Of a stretch of DNA of 64,000 bases, positions 17,719-26,832 are shown piece by piece. A program made the translations under genes and the position numbers. Under the pieces are notes generated by a model. It was not told the origin of the DNA. It worked only from the letters and a program-made list of their open reading frames with translations, and did no database searches. How positions within the stretch are numbered: the first letter of the stretch is position 1; every line of letters starts with the position of its first letter. Where the stretch lies: NCBI RefSeq assembly GCF_029846235.1, contig NZ_JARVWP010000013.1, positions 1 through 64,000 on the forward strand, given 5' to 3'. The DNA is from Bradyrhizobium sp. CER78. Lineage in GTDB: Bacteria; Pseudomonadota; Alphaproteobacteria; Rhizobiales; Xanthobacteraceae.

Positions 17719-18581
17719 AGGGGAATTTCGCCTGGCTCGGCCGGGTCGCGCTGACCGCGATCGCGCTCGTCGCTGCGCTGGCCGTCGGCCGCGCGCTCTG
17801 GATCTACTATATGGAATCGCCATGGACCCGCGACGGCAGGGTCCGCGCCGACGTGGTTCAGGTTGCTCCCGACGTGTCCGGCTTCGTCACCGACGTGCTG
17901 GTCAAGGACAATCAGCAAGTGCATCGCGGCGATATCCTGTTCCGGATCGATCGCGCGCGCTTTGCCCTGGCGTTGCAACAGGCTGACGCTGCGGTCGCCG
18001 GCCATCGCGCCACGCTGGATCAGGCCGAATCCGATCTCAAACGCTACAGTTCGCTGACCACCGATGCGGTGTCGCAGCAGAAGCAGGAGCAGGTGCTGGC
18101 GACGCAGCTGCAGGCCAAGGCCGCTTACGACCAGGCGGTCGCCGATCGCGCCGTGGCGCAGCTCAACCTCGATCGCAGCGAGGTGCATGCATCTGTCAAC
18201 GGCACCATCACCAATATGGACCTGCGGCCCGGCGCCTACGTTACCGCAGGCAAGGGCGTGATGGCGCTGGTCGATACCGATACGCTGCATGTCGAGGGCT
18301 ATTTCGAGGAGACCAAGCTCGCGCGCATTCGCGTCGGCGACAAGGCGCAGGTGCGGCTGATGGGCGAGCCGGTCCGGCTCACCGGACACGTCGAGAGCAT
18401 TGCGGCCGGCATCGCGGACCGCGACCGCACCGACGGCGCGAACCTGCTAGCAAACGTCAATCCGACCTTCAGCTGGGTCCGGCTTGCACAGCGCGTCCCG
18501 GTGCGCATTGCGCTCGATCATCTGCCCGATCGCATCGCACTGGTCGCCGGCCGTTCGGCAACGGTCGAGATCATCGACTAG
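17715..18581 (+). CDS. HlyD-family periplasmic adaptor (AaeA-like)
   Basis: This 288-aa membrane fusion protein has one N-terminal anchor (about residues 7-28) followed by the SPWTRDGRVRADVV start typical of AaeA/EmrA adaptors. A lipoyl half-motif follows, with a helical hairpin (QADAAVAGHRATLDQAESDL and onward) and the second lipoyl half with beta-barrel (ASVNGTITNMDLRPGAYV). It links the FUSC pump to an outer-membrane channel, which is not encoded in the window. The open frame extends upstream, but ATG 17715 overlaps the DUF1656 stop in the usual ATGA manner. Confidence 0.92.
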   Translation: MKGNFAWLGRVALTAIALVAALAVGRALWIYYMESPWTRDGRVRADVVQVAPDVSGFVTDVLVKDNQQVHRGDILFRIDRARFALALQQADAAVAGHRATLDQAESDLKRYSSLTTDAVSQQKQEQVLATQLQAKAAYDQAVADRAVAQLNLDRSEVHASVNGTITNMDLRPGAYVTAGKGVMALVDTDTLHVEGYFEETKLARIRVGDKAQVRLMGEPVRLTGHVESIAAGIADRDRTDGANLLANVNPTFSWVRLAQRVPVRIALDHLPDRIALVAGRSATVEIID

Positions 18582-18601
18582 CCGGCCCGCAGCAAGCGTG
18601 T

Positions 18602-19468
18602 CTATTGCACGCCGTAACGTTTGAAGTCGTCGCTGATGCTGCCCTGGATCGCCTTGGCCGCCGCGATGTCGGCATCGCCGGCGGCCTTGTCGCCCTGCTT
18701 CAGCTTCGCCAGCCCACGTCCATAGAGTGCGCTTGCCAGCTTCGGATCAATGCGAAGCGCGGAGCTATAGTCGTCGATCGCCGCGCCGAGCTCGCCGGTC
18801 TTCAGATAGATCAGGCCGCGCGAGTCGTAGGTCGCGGCGTTGGCCGACCCCGATTGCAGCGCCTTGTTGCAATCTTCCAGCGCCTCCTGCAGCTTGCCGA
18901 GGATGGCCCGGCTCCAGCAGCGTCCGTTCCACACGCCGTCCAGATTGGGCTCGAGGCGAATGGCCTGATCGTAATCCTGCACTGCGCGGGCATAGTCATT
19001 TTTCTTCAGATAGGCGCCGGCGCGGTTGGCAAAGGCTTCGCCGTAGTTCGGGTTGAGCCGGATGGCCTGATCGAACGCATCGGTCGCGCGATCGTAGTCG
19101 TGCTTCCTGAAATAGGCCACGCCGCGGTTGTTGAACGGCTTGGTGTAGGTTGGATTGAGCTCGATGGATCGATCAAAATCCCGGATCGCGCGGTCATAGT
19201 CTCCCTTGCCGGTGTAGGCATTGCCACGGTTGTTGTAGGCGATCGCAAGGCCGGCCGGCGTCATGTCCTCTCCCGCATCGATCAGCGCCGTGCACGCGAC
19301 GATGCGAGCGTCGGCCGGCGTGTGGTCGAGGCCGCTGCACAGCTCGATATTCCGCAGGTAGTTGTTCCTCTGCGTCGGGCTCTGCGCACCGACCGACGGT
19401 GTGAGCAGCAGCAGGATGAAAAGCGCCGCGAGGCCGCCACTTCCACCGGAACCTGCGCGAGGATTCAT
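18602..19468 (-). CDS. Secreted TPR-repeat protein
   Basis: This 288-aa protein has an N-terminal signal peptide (hydrophobic AALFILLLLTPSVGA, cleavage near residue 30). About six tetratricopeptide repeats follow, with the canonical pattern such as NNRGNAYTGKGDYDRAIRDF, and then two more diverged repeats. TPR proteins scaffold other proteins, and this one would act in the periplasm. The start ATG 19468 is preceded by GGAG at 6 nt. The open frame reaches 19525 but without a ribosome site. It lies just downstream of the FecR-domain protein on the same strand (75-nt gap), so they may form one unit. Confidence 0.85.
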   Translation of the reverse strand: MNPRAGSGGSGGLAALFILLLLTPSVGAQSPTQRNNYLRNIELCSGLDHTPADARIVACTALIDAGEDMTPAGLAIAYNNRGNAYTGKGDYDRAIRDFDRSIELNPTYTKPFNNRGVAYFRKHDYDRATDAFDQAIRLNPNYGEAFANRAGAYLKKNDYARAVQDYDQAIRLEPNLDGVWNGRCWSRAILGKLQEALEDCNKALQSGSANAATYDSRGLIYLKTGELGAAIDDYSSALRIDPKLASALYGRGLAKLKQGDKAAGDADIAAAKAIQGSISDDFKRYGVQ

Positions 19469-19543
19469 GTCGGGCTCCGGTGTTGACGACGCAATCGTCG
19501 CCGATATCCGTGAGTAGCCGCTCAAGACTGACGCCCTGCTCGC

Positions 19544-20197
19544 CTAGCACCCTCGGCAAATGTTCGGATTGAACCTGTGGTGGAGGTTCTGCTCGGATTG
19601 CGGCACTGCGCGTGTCGCGGGCTTCCTGATCAACTTGCTCTTGCCCTCTTCCACGAGCGTCGCGAACCTCACCGTACCATCGTCGGAAATTTCGATACGT
19701 GGCGTGGTGCCTCGAATTCCCATCGTCGCGGCGGGAGTGTCGATCTTCATGTCGCCGGTCTTCGCAATGTTGCCGGCAACGAAGGTGAACGTTCCATTGG
19801 CCAGTTTGAACAAGGTCGAATTCGACTTGCCGTTCGGGTCGTACACGAACTCGGTCATCGCCATCTTGGCGTTGCTCGACAGATTGAACGAGGTGCCGTC
19901 GGTGAAGTTGATCCCGACCCGCCCGTCGGCCCCGGTCTGCACCACGTCACCCAGATAGACGCGGTCGCCAACCTTCGCCTGCGGCGGTTGATCGGACAGG
20001 GCAGCCTGCACGACCGCACTTGGATGCTCAATCGTGACCGAGCCAGTGGCGGTCACGACTGTCCCGATGAAGCTCGCCGGGGAATTTTGAACCGCGGGTT
20101 GAGCCCGCTCGGTTTGCGCCAGCATCGGACCAGGCGCCAAGGTCACGAGCGCCAAAACGAAACTTTCAAGCAATTGAACAATCAAATGGTTACGCAC
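19544..20197 (-). CDS. Secreted FecR-domain protein
   Basis: This 217-aa protein starts with a signal peptide (LESFVLALVTLAPGPMLAQ). It then has a FecR domain: GTVVTATGSVTI, the VGDRVYLGDVVQTGADGRVGI core, and the later AGNIAKTGDMKIDTPAATMGIRGTT. In this bacterial group such proteins are common next to large surface proteins rather than as sigma-factor sensors. The start codon is GTG, well supported by GGAGGGG 3-4 nt upstream; no better ATG exists. The C-terminus is basic and ends with a CRGC tail. It is divergent from the large repeat protein, which has its own FecR-like N-terminal domain. Confidence 0.85.
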   Translation of the reverse strand: MRNHLIVQLLESFVLALVTLAPGPMLAQTERAQPAVQNSPASFIGTVVTATGSVTIEHPSAVVQAALSDQPPQAKVGDRVYLGDVVQTGADGRVGINFTDGTSFNLSSNAKMAMTEFVYDPNGKSNSTLFKLANGTFTFVAGNIAKTGDMKIDTPAATMGIRGTTPRIEISDDGTVRFATLVEEGKSKLIRKPATRAVPQSEQNLHHRFNPNICRGC

Positions 20198-20606
20198 GAT
20201 CCCCTCCGTTGAGAAGACCTTGTCGTGTCGCGGCGCGATGGTGATTTTGACCGCCGGGCCGGGACCGCAGGACCTCTACTGCCGAACGAGTTGCCGCAAA
20301 ACAGGCCTAAGGGCCTGGTGTCGTTCGATTAAAAATTAATAGGTGGACAATCCACTTGGTAAATATACACTAAATTTAGTGGGGGTGCACTTGCGATAAT
20401 CGACAGCGGTTCTGTCGGCTCCGCGATGGCTCTCCGCTGCATTGGAAGCCGATTTTCACTACCGAATTTAGTTTCAATCAGGACGTTTCGGCGGGCGAGC
20501 CTATGGCTGCGGGTGCGGGGTCTTTTCACCGCGTACAGCGCGCAAGCCAGACCAAGAAAACTACGGCAGCACCTACCGCCTGAGCCGTTCAGCAGGCGAA
20601 AAGTCA
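20198..20606. promoter_or_regulatory. Divergent promoter region with two perfect palindromes
   Basis: This 409-bp gap between the FecR protein and the large repeat protein contains an AT-rich island at about 20328-20385. Within it are GTGGA-CAA-TCCAC (20343-20355) and the 14-bp palindrome CACTAAATTTAGTG (20368-20381). The half GAATTTAGTTTC recurs near 20463. Such sites in AT-rich promoter DNA are probable operators for one or both divergent genes. The regulator is unknown. Confidence 0.5.
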
Positions 20607-23600
20607 ATGTTAGTCGCGTCCGGCGTAGCGTTCGGGGGCGCGGGGTCGGCCGATTTAGGCCGGCTGCCCCGGGTGATTGGCGTTGTTGATACGGTGATCG
20701 GTTGCGGCACCATTATGCGTGCGCGCGACATCGCCCTTTCAGTCGTGGCCGGCGATCCGGTTTGCCAGGGTGACGTCATCGAGGTCGCGGCCGGCGGACG
20801 GGTCGACATCCGCTTGATCGACGGTGCAATGCTCCACCTGCCGGCAGGCACCCGGCTGGCATTGGGCGATCTGACCCAGAATTCGATCAGCAGCTTGCGG
20901 CCGGGACTGTTCGCGAAAGCCAGAAGCATCTTCCGCCTGATCGGCAGCCGGCTGGCCGGGTCGGACGTCCTGACCGCGGACACGCCCGTTGGCACCGTCA
21001 GGACCAGCGGCCTCGGCTTGCTGTCGTTCGCCGCGCTGACCTACTCGCTGCTGGAGAGCGCGCGGGCTGCGGAGCCGAACGTCACACTGCTGGACGACGA
21101 TACCATCACCTACAAGGACCTCCACCACGGCGTGTTCGAGTTGGTGACCAAGGAGGCGATCCCACGGCACATCATCGTCGACGATCCCGGGGAGACGATC
21201 ATCCTGACCAAGCGAGGGTCTTCGGTCAGCGTGAACCATCTCACGAACAGCCCTGCTCACATGGAGGAATTGCGCGACGCGCAACAGGAGACGCTCGCCA
21301 ATCTGGAGAGGGGATCGGGATCAAAAGGCTCCAGCACGCCTACCTACCAAGGCTCGCCGCTGCTGCAACCGATCAACTTTACCGAGCCTGACCCTGCGCA
21401 GACGCCATACCAGCTCGGACCGCTGCCGACGGTCATCCCCCAGTTCATCATCACTTTCAAGCCGCCACCGACGCCGCCCAAGCTGACCTTCGGAGCGGCG
21501 CCGTCACTGACATTGAGCGCGACGCATCTGACGGCGACGGCGCTGGACGACAACATCGCGGGCTCCGCGCCGAATGTCGCGCTGACGACCGTATCAGGGG
21601 ACTTCTCGGTAAAATTCGCCAACCCGCAGGACGCAGCGGGCGCGACAGTCAGCTACGCACTGACAATCACCGGCGGCAACAGCATGGCGTCGGGGGTGAT
21701 CGACTCGCACACCGGCCTCGCCGACGTGCTGGTTCTGAACAGCAACACCGTTGAAGGCCACGTCGGCGCGGCTGACGGCACGCTGGCATTCACCATCACG
21801 CTCGATCCAGTCACGGGGTACGTGATCTTCACCGAGTACCGGTCGGCGATGGCGCCTCCTGGCACCAACACCGACGACAACGAAGCCGTGTCACTGGCGA
21901 CCGGGATCGTAACCCTGATTGCGACCGTGGTGAAGGACGGCTTATCCCAGGATGTGACCCTCGATCTCGGCAGCAGGTTGACCTTCATCGAAGATGACCC
22001 AAGCATCAGCACAAACGGAACATCTCCCTCGCTGACGCTGGCTGAGGCGCATCTGACGGCGACGCTGCTGGACGACAACATCGCCGGCTCTGCACCCGAT
22101 GCAGCGCTGACGACGACCTCCGCCGACTTCTCGACGGCATTCAACTCGGTCCAAGGCGCGGATGGTGCGACGATCAGCTACGCGCTGACGATCGCGGGCG
22201 GCAGCGGTACCGCGTCGGGCCTGATCGACTCCCACACCGGCCTCGCCGACATATTGGTTCTGAATGGCAACAGCATCGAAGGCCATGTCGGTACGGCCAC
22301 CGGCACGCTGGCGTTCACCATCGCGCTCGATCCGGTCACCGGACGAGTGACCTTCACCGAGTACCGCGCGGTGAAGAACCCGCTCGGCACCAATCCGGAC
22401 AGCGGGGAGCCTGTGGCGTTGAACGCCGGCCTTGTAAGCCTGGTGGCGACGATCACGGACAGGGACGCAGACTTCCGGAGCGCGAGCATTGATCTTGGCA
22501 AGCAGCTCACGATCACGGACGACGGTCCGAGCATCAAGGCGAGCGGCATAACGCCATCGTTGACATTGAGCGAGAAGCATCTGACCGCGACGACACTCGA
22601 CGACCACATCGCGGGCTCGGCGCCGGACACGGCGCTGACCACGACAGCCGCCGACTTCTCGACGGCGTTCACCTCGGTTCAAGGCGCTGATGGCGCGACC
22701 ATCCGCTATGCGCTGACGATCACCGGCGGCAACGGCACCGCGTCGGGCCTGATCGACTCGCACACCGGCTGCGCCGACGTGCTGGTTCTGAACGGCAACA
22801 CCATCGAGGGTCATGTCGGCACGACGAACGGCACGCTGGCGTTCACCATCTCGCTCGATCCGGCCACGGGGCTTGTGACTTTCACCGAGTATCGGGCAGT
22901 GAAGCAGCCGTTTGGCACGAGCCCGGACAGCGGCGAAGGCGTGTCGCTTGCGACCGGCATCGTGGGCCTGACTGCGACGATTACGGACAACGACGGTGAC
23001 TTCCAGAGCGCGAGCCTCGACCTTGGCAAGCAGCTGACCATCACCGACGACGGTCCCAGCATCAAGACGAGCGGGACCGCGCCATCGCTGTTGTTGAGCG
23101 AGTCGCATCTGACGGCAACGGCGCTGGACGATCACATCGCGGGCTCGGCGCCGAATGCAGCGCTGACGACGACGTCGGCCGATTTCTCGACGGCGTTCAC
23201 CTCGGTTCAAGGCGCCGACGGCGCGACCATCTGCTACGCGTTGACGATCGCCGGCGGCAACGGCACCCCGTCGGGCCTGATCGACTCGCACACCGGCTGC
23301 GCCGACGTGCTGGTTCTAAACGGCAACACCATCGAAGGTCATGTCGGCAACACCAACGGCACACTGGCGTTCACCATCGCGCTCGATCCGGCTACGGGGC
23401 TTGTGACCTTCACCGAGTATCGGGCGGTGGAGGAGCCGTTTTGCACCAGTCCCGACGACGCCGCAGGCGTGTCGCTTGCGGCCGGCATTATAGACCTGAC
23501 TGCAACGATCACGGACAAGGACGGCGACTTCCAGAGCGCGAGTATTGATCTCGGTAAGCAGCTGTCGATTGCGGAAGACAGTCCGACAATTGGTGGCTTC

Positions 23601-24686
23601 CCGGTCACCGTCATCGCCGCTCACGACAATCAGGCCGCGGCCGGCACCTACGATGTCAATTTCGGCGCGGATGGTGAGGCCGCAATGCACGTCGCCATCC
23701 ACGACGGCGAGGTCGGCAGCACGGGATATGACCTGGCGACCTCAAGCCTCGGCGACGGTGTCACCTCGGTGCATGTCACCGGACACGGCGATGACTACAC
23801 TTTCTACTATTCGACCCATCCGGCTGGTGGCGGCGTCGAACTGGATGCCTACCGTACGGATTCAGGCGGTGCGCTGTGCGATCCCCTCTTTGCACTCCTG
23901 ATCAATCCGGACGGCACCTACTGCTTTGATTTCGAGAAGGTCGAGCAGTTGAAGGACGTCACCGTGACCGGCTCCGATTTCGGGGCCTCGAACGGCGGCT
24001 CGCCGCAACTCACGGCTCCGGACGCACAACTCGTTGTCACAGGCTCTGACTGCGCCGGTCATCCCCTCGATGTCATGGCATCGAGCGATGGCATCTCGGT
24101 CGGCGATGATGGCCAGCAAATCGGCCCCTCCGAGCAGTTGAATCTCGCATTCACCGAGAAACAGTCGCAGGTCGATTTCACTCTCGCACACTGGCAGGAT
24201 TGCGGCACTGCTACCCTGACCTTCAAGGTACTCGATGGCAGCACCTGCGTTCACGACTTCAGCATCTGTGTTCCCAAACCATCCAGCGGCTGCGCCGGCA
24301 TCGTGGTACAGGAAACGTCGAACACGTCGTTGATCAATACCTACACCTTCGACAACACGACGCAGACATACACGCTCTACGTCGGAAAGGCGTTCAATCA
24401 GGTCCAGATCGACTATGATCGAGCGGAAGCCGGCCACCCCACCTTCACGGTCAACAACATCACGTACGACGAGAAGACGAGTCTTCCGAGCACGGATCTT
24501 CTGTTCGATGTGTCCGCCGTTGACAAGGACGGCCATTCGGCCACGACCGGCCTTCAGGTCGATATTCAGGGCGCCACGACCGGGGCGCCTGCGCCGATAT
24601 TAGCGCCCAGTCCGGAAATTGCGGCAATGGCCGGCAGCGTCATTTCAGATCAAGTCACGCATATGCAGCATGATCTGATCCTGTAA
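20607..24686 (+). CDS. Large FecR/T1SS-type repeat protein, probable exported surface protein
   Basis: This 1359-aa protein starts with a FecR-like domain (about residues 20-230: GVVDTVIGCGTIMRA, GDVIEVAAGGRVDIRLIDGA, TADTPVGTVRTSG). A Pro/Thr linker follows. Then come four tandem repeats of about 176 aa beginning near residues 292, 468, 644 and 820. Each carries D-IAGSAP, LIDSHTGLADVLVLN, IEGHVG--NGTLAFTI-LDP and TFTEYRA. This matches the DUF5801/T1SS repeats of large bradyrhizobial proteins. The C-terminal third (about 996-1359) has further beta-sandwich modules and ends MQHDLIL, without classic RTX nonapeptides. There is no N-terminal signal peptide, so export by a type I system is probable; none is encoded here. 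A role in adhesion or biofilm is an inference. Confidence 0.85.
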   Translation: MLVASGVAFGGAGSADLGRLPRVIGVVDTVIGCGTIMRARDIALSVVAGDPVCQGDVIEVAAGGRVDIRLIDGAMLHLPAGTRLALGDLTQNSISSLRPGLFAKARSIFRLIGSRLAGSDVLTADTPVGTVRTSGLGLLSFAALTYSLLESARAAEPNVTLLDDDTITYKDLHHGVFELVTKEAIPRHIIVDDPGETIILTKRGSSVSVNHLTNSPAHMEELRDAQQETLANLERGSGSKGSSTPTYQGSPLLQPINFTEPDPAQTPYQLGPLPTVIPQFIITFKPPPTPPKLTFGAAPSLTLSATHLTATALDDNIAGSAPNVALTTVSGDFSVKFANPQDAAGATVSYALTITGGNSMASGVIDSHTGLADVLVLNSNTVEGHVGAADGTLAFTITLDPVTGYVIFTEYRSAMAPPGTNTDDNEAVSLATGIVTLIATVVKDGLSQDVTLDLGSRLTFIEDDPSISTNGTSPSLTLAEAHLTATLLDDNIAGSAPDAALTTTSADFSTAFNSVQGADGATISYALTIAGGSGTASGLIDSHTGLADILVLNGNSIEGHVGTATGTLAFTIALDPVTGRVTFTEYRAVKNPLGTNPDSGEPVALNAGLVSLVATITDRDADFRSASIDLGKQLTITDDGPSIKASGITPSLTLSEKHLTATTLDDHIAGSAPDTALTTTAADFSTAFTSVQGADGATIRYALTITGGNGTASGLIDSHTGCADVLVLNGNTIEGHVGTTNGTLAFTISLDPATGLVTFTEYRAVKQPFGTSPDSGEGVSLATGIVGLTATITDNDGDFQSASLDLGKQLTITDDGPSIKTSGTAPSLLLSESHLTATALDDHIAGSAPNAALTTTSADFSTAFTSVQGADGATICYALTIAGGNGTPSGLIDSHTGCADVLVLNGNTIEGHVGNTNGTLAFTIALDPATGLVTFTEYRAVEEPFCTSPDDAAGVSLAAGIIDLTATITDKDGDFQSASIDLGKQLSIAEDSPTIGGFPVTVIAAHDNQAAAGTYDVNFGADGEAAMHVAIHDGEVGSTGYDLATSSLGDGVTSVHVTGHGDDYTFYYSTHPAGGGVELDAYRTDSGGALCDPLFALLINPDGTYCFDFEKVEQLKDVTVTGSDFGASNGGSPQLTAPDAQLVVTGSDCAGHPLDVMASSDGISVGDDGQQIGPSEQLNLAFTEKQSQVDFTLAHWQDCGTATLTFKVLDGSTCVHDFSICVPKPSSGCAGIVVQETSNTSLINTYTFDNTTQTYTLYVGKAFNQVQIDYDRAEAGHPTFTVNNITYDEKTSLPSTDLLFDVSAVDKDGHSATTGLQVDIQGATTGAPAPILAPSPEIAAMAGSVISDQVTHMQHDLIL
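21482..23593 (+). repeat. Four tandem coding repeats, about 528 bp each
   Basis: The repeat unit starts near 21482, 22009, 22537 and 23065. Equivalent codons are spaced 525, 528 and 528 bp apart. Units 3 and 4 are especially alike at DNA level (for example ATCGAGGGTCATGTCGGC versus ATCGAAGGTCATGTCGGC), pointing to recent duplication or gene conversion. Confidence 0.9.
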
Positions 24687-24709
24687 GGGCCCTGAAGCCT
24701 GGTGAAAGT

Positions 24710-24742
24710 CCTGGCCCGCGTCAGCTATTGGCGCGGGCCAGG
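24710..24742. terminator. Bidirectional terminator hairpin
   Basis: An 11-bp perfect inverted repeat, CCTGGCCCGCG and CGCGGGCCAGG, surrounds an 11-nt loop. It lies exactly between two convergent genes (stops at 24686 and 24756). A T-run is weak, so it may act as a barrier for both strands. Confidence 0.7.
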
Positions 24743-24755
24743 ATGATCTCTCGTA

Positions 24756-26525
24756 TCAGTGCCAGCCTTCGCCGGCCTTCAGCGCCGCCGAGAGGCTGCG
24801 CACCGGGCGCGTCACCAGCGGATCGAGGTCGAAGCGCTTCTCGAGCATCCTGAGGATCGACGTGGTGTCGAAGTCCTCATGCGCGACGCCCGACTTGTTG
24901 AAGCGCTTGGCGATCAGCAGCGCCGGAATGCGGGTACCCGGGCCCCACTGGTCCGCAGCCTTGGCCTCGGCACCATGACGGTTGAACGGCGGCGGCGGGA
25001 CGTGGTCCCACTGGCCACCGAACTCGTCATAGGTGATGACGATCAGCGTGTCCTTGCCATCCGGCCCTTCGACGATCGCCTTGACGAGATCGACGAGATG
25101 CTGGCTGCCTTCGGACTCGCTGGTGTAGCCCGGATGCTCGTTCTCCTCGCCGATCGGCTTGATGAAGCTGACCTGCTTGAGCCGGCCGTTCTTGGCCGCC
25201 TGGATGAACTCCGCCTCGTCCTTCAGGTGATCCCTGCGGGCCTGCGTTCCCGGCGCGTAATTGGCGAAGTAGTTGAGCGCCTGATGGTGGAACTGGAAGT
25301 CCACGTCGGGGCAGTTCGGGAACACCGCATTGGAGTTATGGTTCGGATCGGTGCAGGTCGTGCCGTTGCCGTTGGTCCAGCCGGAAGCGCCGACGTCACC
25401 GTTGGCGTTCGACCAGCCGCCCGAATACCAGGCCCAGTCAACATGCTTGGCCGACAGCCGATCGCCGATGTTCGGCGTGTGCAGCGGCGGCAGGCGCTTG
25501 ATGTCCGGGGTGCCCGGAGAATAGGGCTGATAGGTCGGCTGCGTGGTGTTGACCGCGTAATCGCCGCAGGCGAGGCCGGCCGGCAGGCCGGTCTGGTTGC
25601 ACTTCGCCGTCAGCTGAGCGTCCTTCACGGTCGAGACCGGCGCATAGAGCGGCGTGCTGGTCGGCATGCCGTTGGCGTCGACGATCGAGTGGAAGTCATT
25701 GGCGCTGCCGTCGTTCAAGGCGCCGACGAACTGCGGCGCCGCCGCCGCGACCAGGAACTGGTGGTTGAGGAACGAACCGCCGAACGCGCCCTGGAAAAAG
25801 CTGTCGGCGATGACGTAGTTCGGCGCGCCGTGGCTATGCAGATAGCCGTAGATCGGCAGCTTCTTGGTGTCGTAGTAGCCCATCACCAGGCCCGCAGCGT
25901 CGCTGCCGGTCATGTAGCGGTTCTGCCGGCCACCGTTGAGCTGATACTGCTCGCTGTAGAAGCGATGCACGATGTCCTCGGTGCAGCCGCCGGGCGCGCC
26001 GGTGCCATTGAGGAAGCCGTGCGGTGCGAAGGTGCCGAGCGGCTTCGGACAGGTGGTCGCCGAGGTCGGGATGAAGTCGTTGATCTCGAACGGCTTGTTC
26101 TTGAACGCGCTCAGGATCGCGACCGAGCCCGTATTGTCGGTGCAGGTCGTCGGCTGCGGCGACGGCGAGGTCAGGTTGACGTCATTCTGCAACAGGCAGG
26201 CATAGACGGTCTGGTTGTCCTGCCGAACCTGTAGCGTATGGGCCTGATCGGCATCGGAGGTGCCATTGATGTGGTCACGGCCGACATCGCCCCAATGCCC
26301 GTAGAGGTTATCGAAGCTGTGGTTTTCCTGATAGATGACGACGATGTGCTTGTACTGATGCACGCCTTCATGGCCACGGTCGCGCAGCTCACGCAGCTCG
26401 TCCCGCACCTCGTGCTTGAACTCATCAACGATCTTTTCGACCAAATTCTCGGCGTTTGCCATCGGTGAGATGGCAACGGCGCCAGCAACAACTGCGAGCG
26501 CCGGAATGGCTCCCCAAAGCCGCAT
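24756..26525 (-). CDS. Secreted phosphoesterase (phospholipase C / acid phosphatase superfamily), copy 1
   Basis: This 589-aa protein has a signal peptide (cleavage near residue 25, MANA) and a phosphoesterase-family domain (PF04185 type: phospholipase C, AcpA). The metal/nucleophile motif ENHSFD is at 67-72, and the second metal cluster YDEFGGQWDHVPPP is near residues 495-510. The GTRIPALLIAKRF and FDTTSILRMLEKRF motifs are also typical. It would release phosphate or cleave phosphoesters outside the cytoplasm. GGAGAG precedes the ATG. It is divergent from a MauG-like gene, with PHO-box-like elements between them. A paralogue is encoded at 29084-31141. Substrate is not predictable. Confidence 0.88.
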   Translation of the reverse strand: MRLWGAIPALAVVAGAVAISPMANAENLVEKIVDEFKHEVRDELRELRDRGHEGVHQYKHIVVIYQENHSFDNLYGHWGDVGRDHINGTSDADQAHTLQVRQDNQTVYACLLQNDVNLTSPSPQPTTCTDNTGSVAILSAFKNKPFEINDFIPTSATTCPKPLGTFAPHGFLNGTGAPGGCTEDIVHRFYSEQYQLNGGRQNRYMTGSDAAGLVMGYYDTKKLPIYGYLHSHGAPNYVIADSFFQGAFGGSFLNHQFLVAAAAPQFVGALNDGSANDFHSIVDANGMPTSTPLYAPVSTVKDAQLTAKCNQTGLPAGLACGDYAVNTTQPTYQPYSPGTPDIKRLPPLHTPNIGDRLSAKHVDWAWYSGGWSNANGDVGASGWTNGNGTTCTDPNHNSNAVFPNCPDVDFQFHHQALNYFANYAPGTQARRDHLKDEAEFIQAAKNGRLKQVSFIKPIGEENEHPGYTSESEGSQHLVDLVKAIVEGPDGKDTLIVITYDEFGGQWDHVPPPPFNRHGAEAKAADQWGPGTRIPALLIAKRFNKSGVAHEDFDTTSILRMLEKRFDLDPLVTRPVRSLSAALKAGEGWH

Positions 26526-26832
26526 AGTGCTCTCCTGATTTCAGAAAGAAATAGAAATGGAGTTACACGCTATGCAAAACACATTTCGCTGGGATGACTG
26601 TTTTTCGACGCGCGCACAAACGCGTGAAAAGACCCGCACACGCCGATAATTTTTCTTTCTGTCACAGACAGCCCAGCCTGCGGCTCGTTGATCGATCGTC
26701 ATCAAACCGCAATCAACAGTCGTCTATCCAAACAGATGGTCATTGATCCTGCCGACAGGAAACTGTCACCTCCGTGACATCTTCCGACCTACGGCGGCGC
26801 ATATGCATTGTGACAAGGGGCGTTTTCTCGCA
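26526..26832. promoter_or_regulatory. Divergent promoter region with PHO-box-like elements
   Basis: The space between phosphoesterase 1 and MauG-like 1 holds CTGTC-ACA-GACAG (26659-26671), GACAG-GAAA-CTGTC (about 26754-26767) and CTGTCAC-CTCC-GTGACAT (26763-26780). The last fits the 7-4-7 spacing of a PhoB box (CTGTCAT-N4-CTGTCAT) with 11 of 14 positions; it is also a perfect inverted repeat TGTCAC-N4-GTGACA. The regulator is therefore probably PhoB-like, but another dyad-binding protein is possible. Confidence 0.4.

Noticed and set aside
20528..20606. Upstream extension of the giant repeat protein
   Set aside because: The plus frame 20426-20689 is in another reading frame and no ribosome site supports a longer start.
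21942..23291. 449-codon minus-strand frame across the tandem repeats
   Set aside because: It is itself repetitive because the sense strand is; no start context or family pattern.
21482..23593. Tandem repeats as a CRISPR or satellite array
   Set aside because: The unit is 528 bp, in frame and coding; there are no short repeats with spacers anywhere in the window.
24759..26234. 491-codon plus-strand frame opposite phosphoesterase 1
   Set aside because: Shadow of a gene with signal peptide and catalytic motifs.
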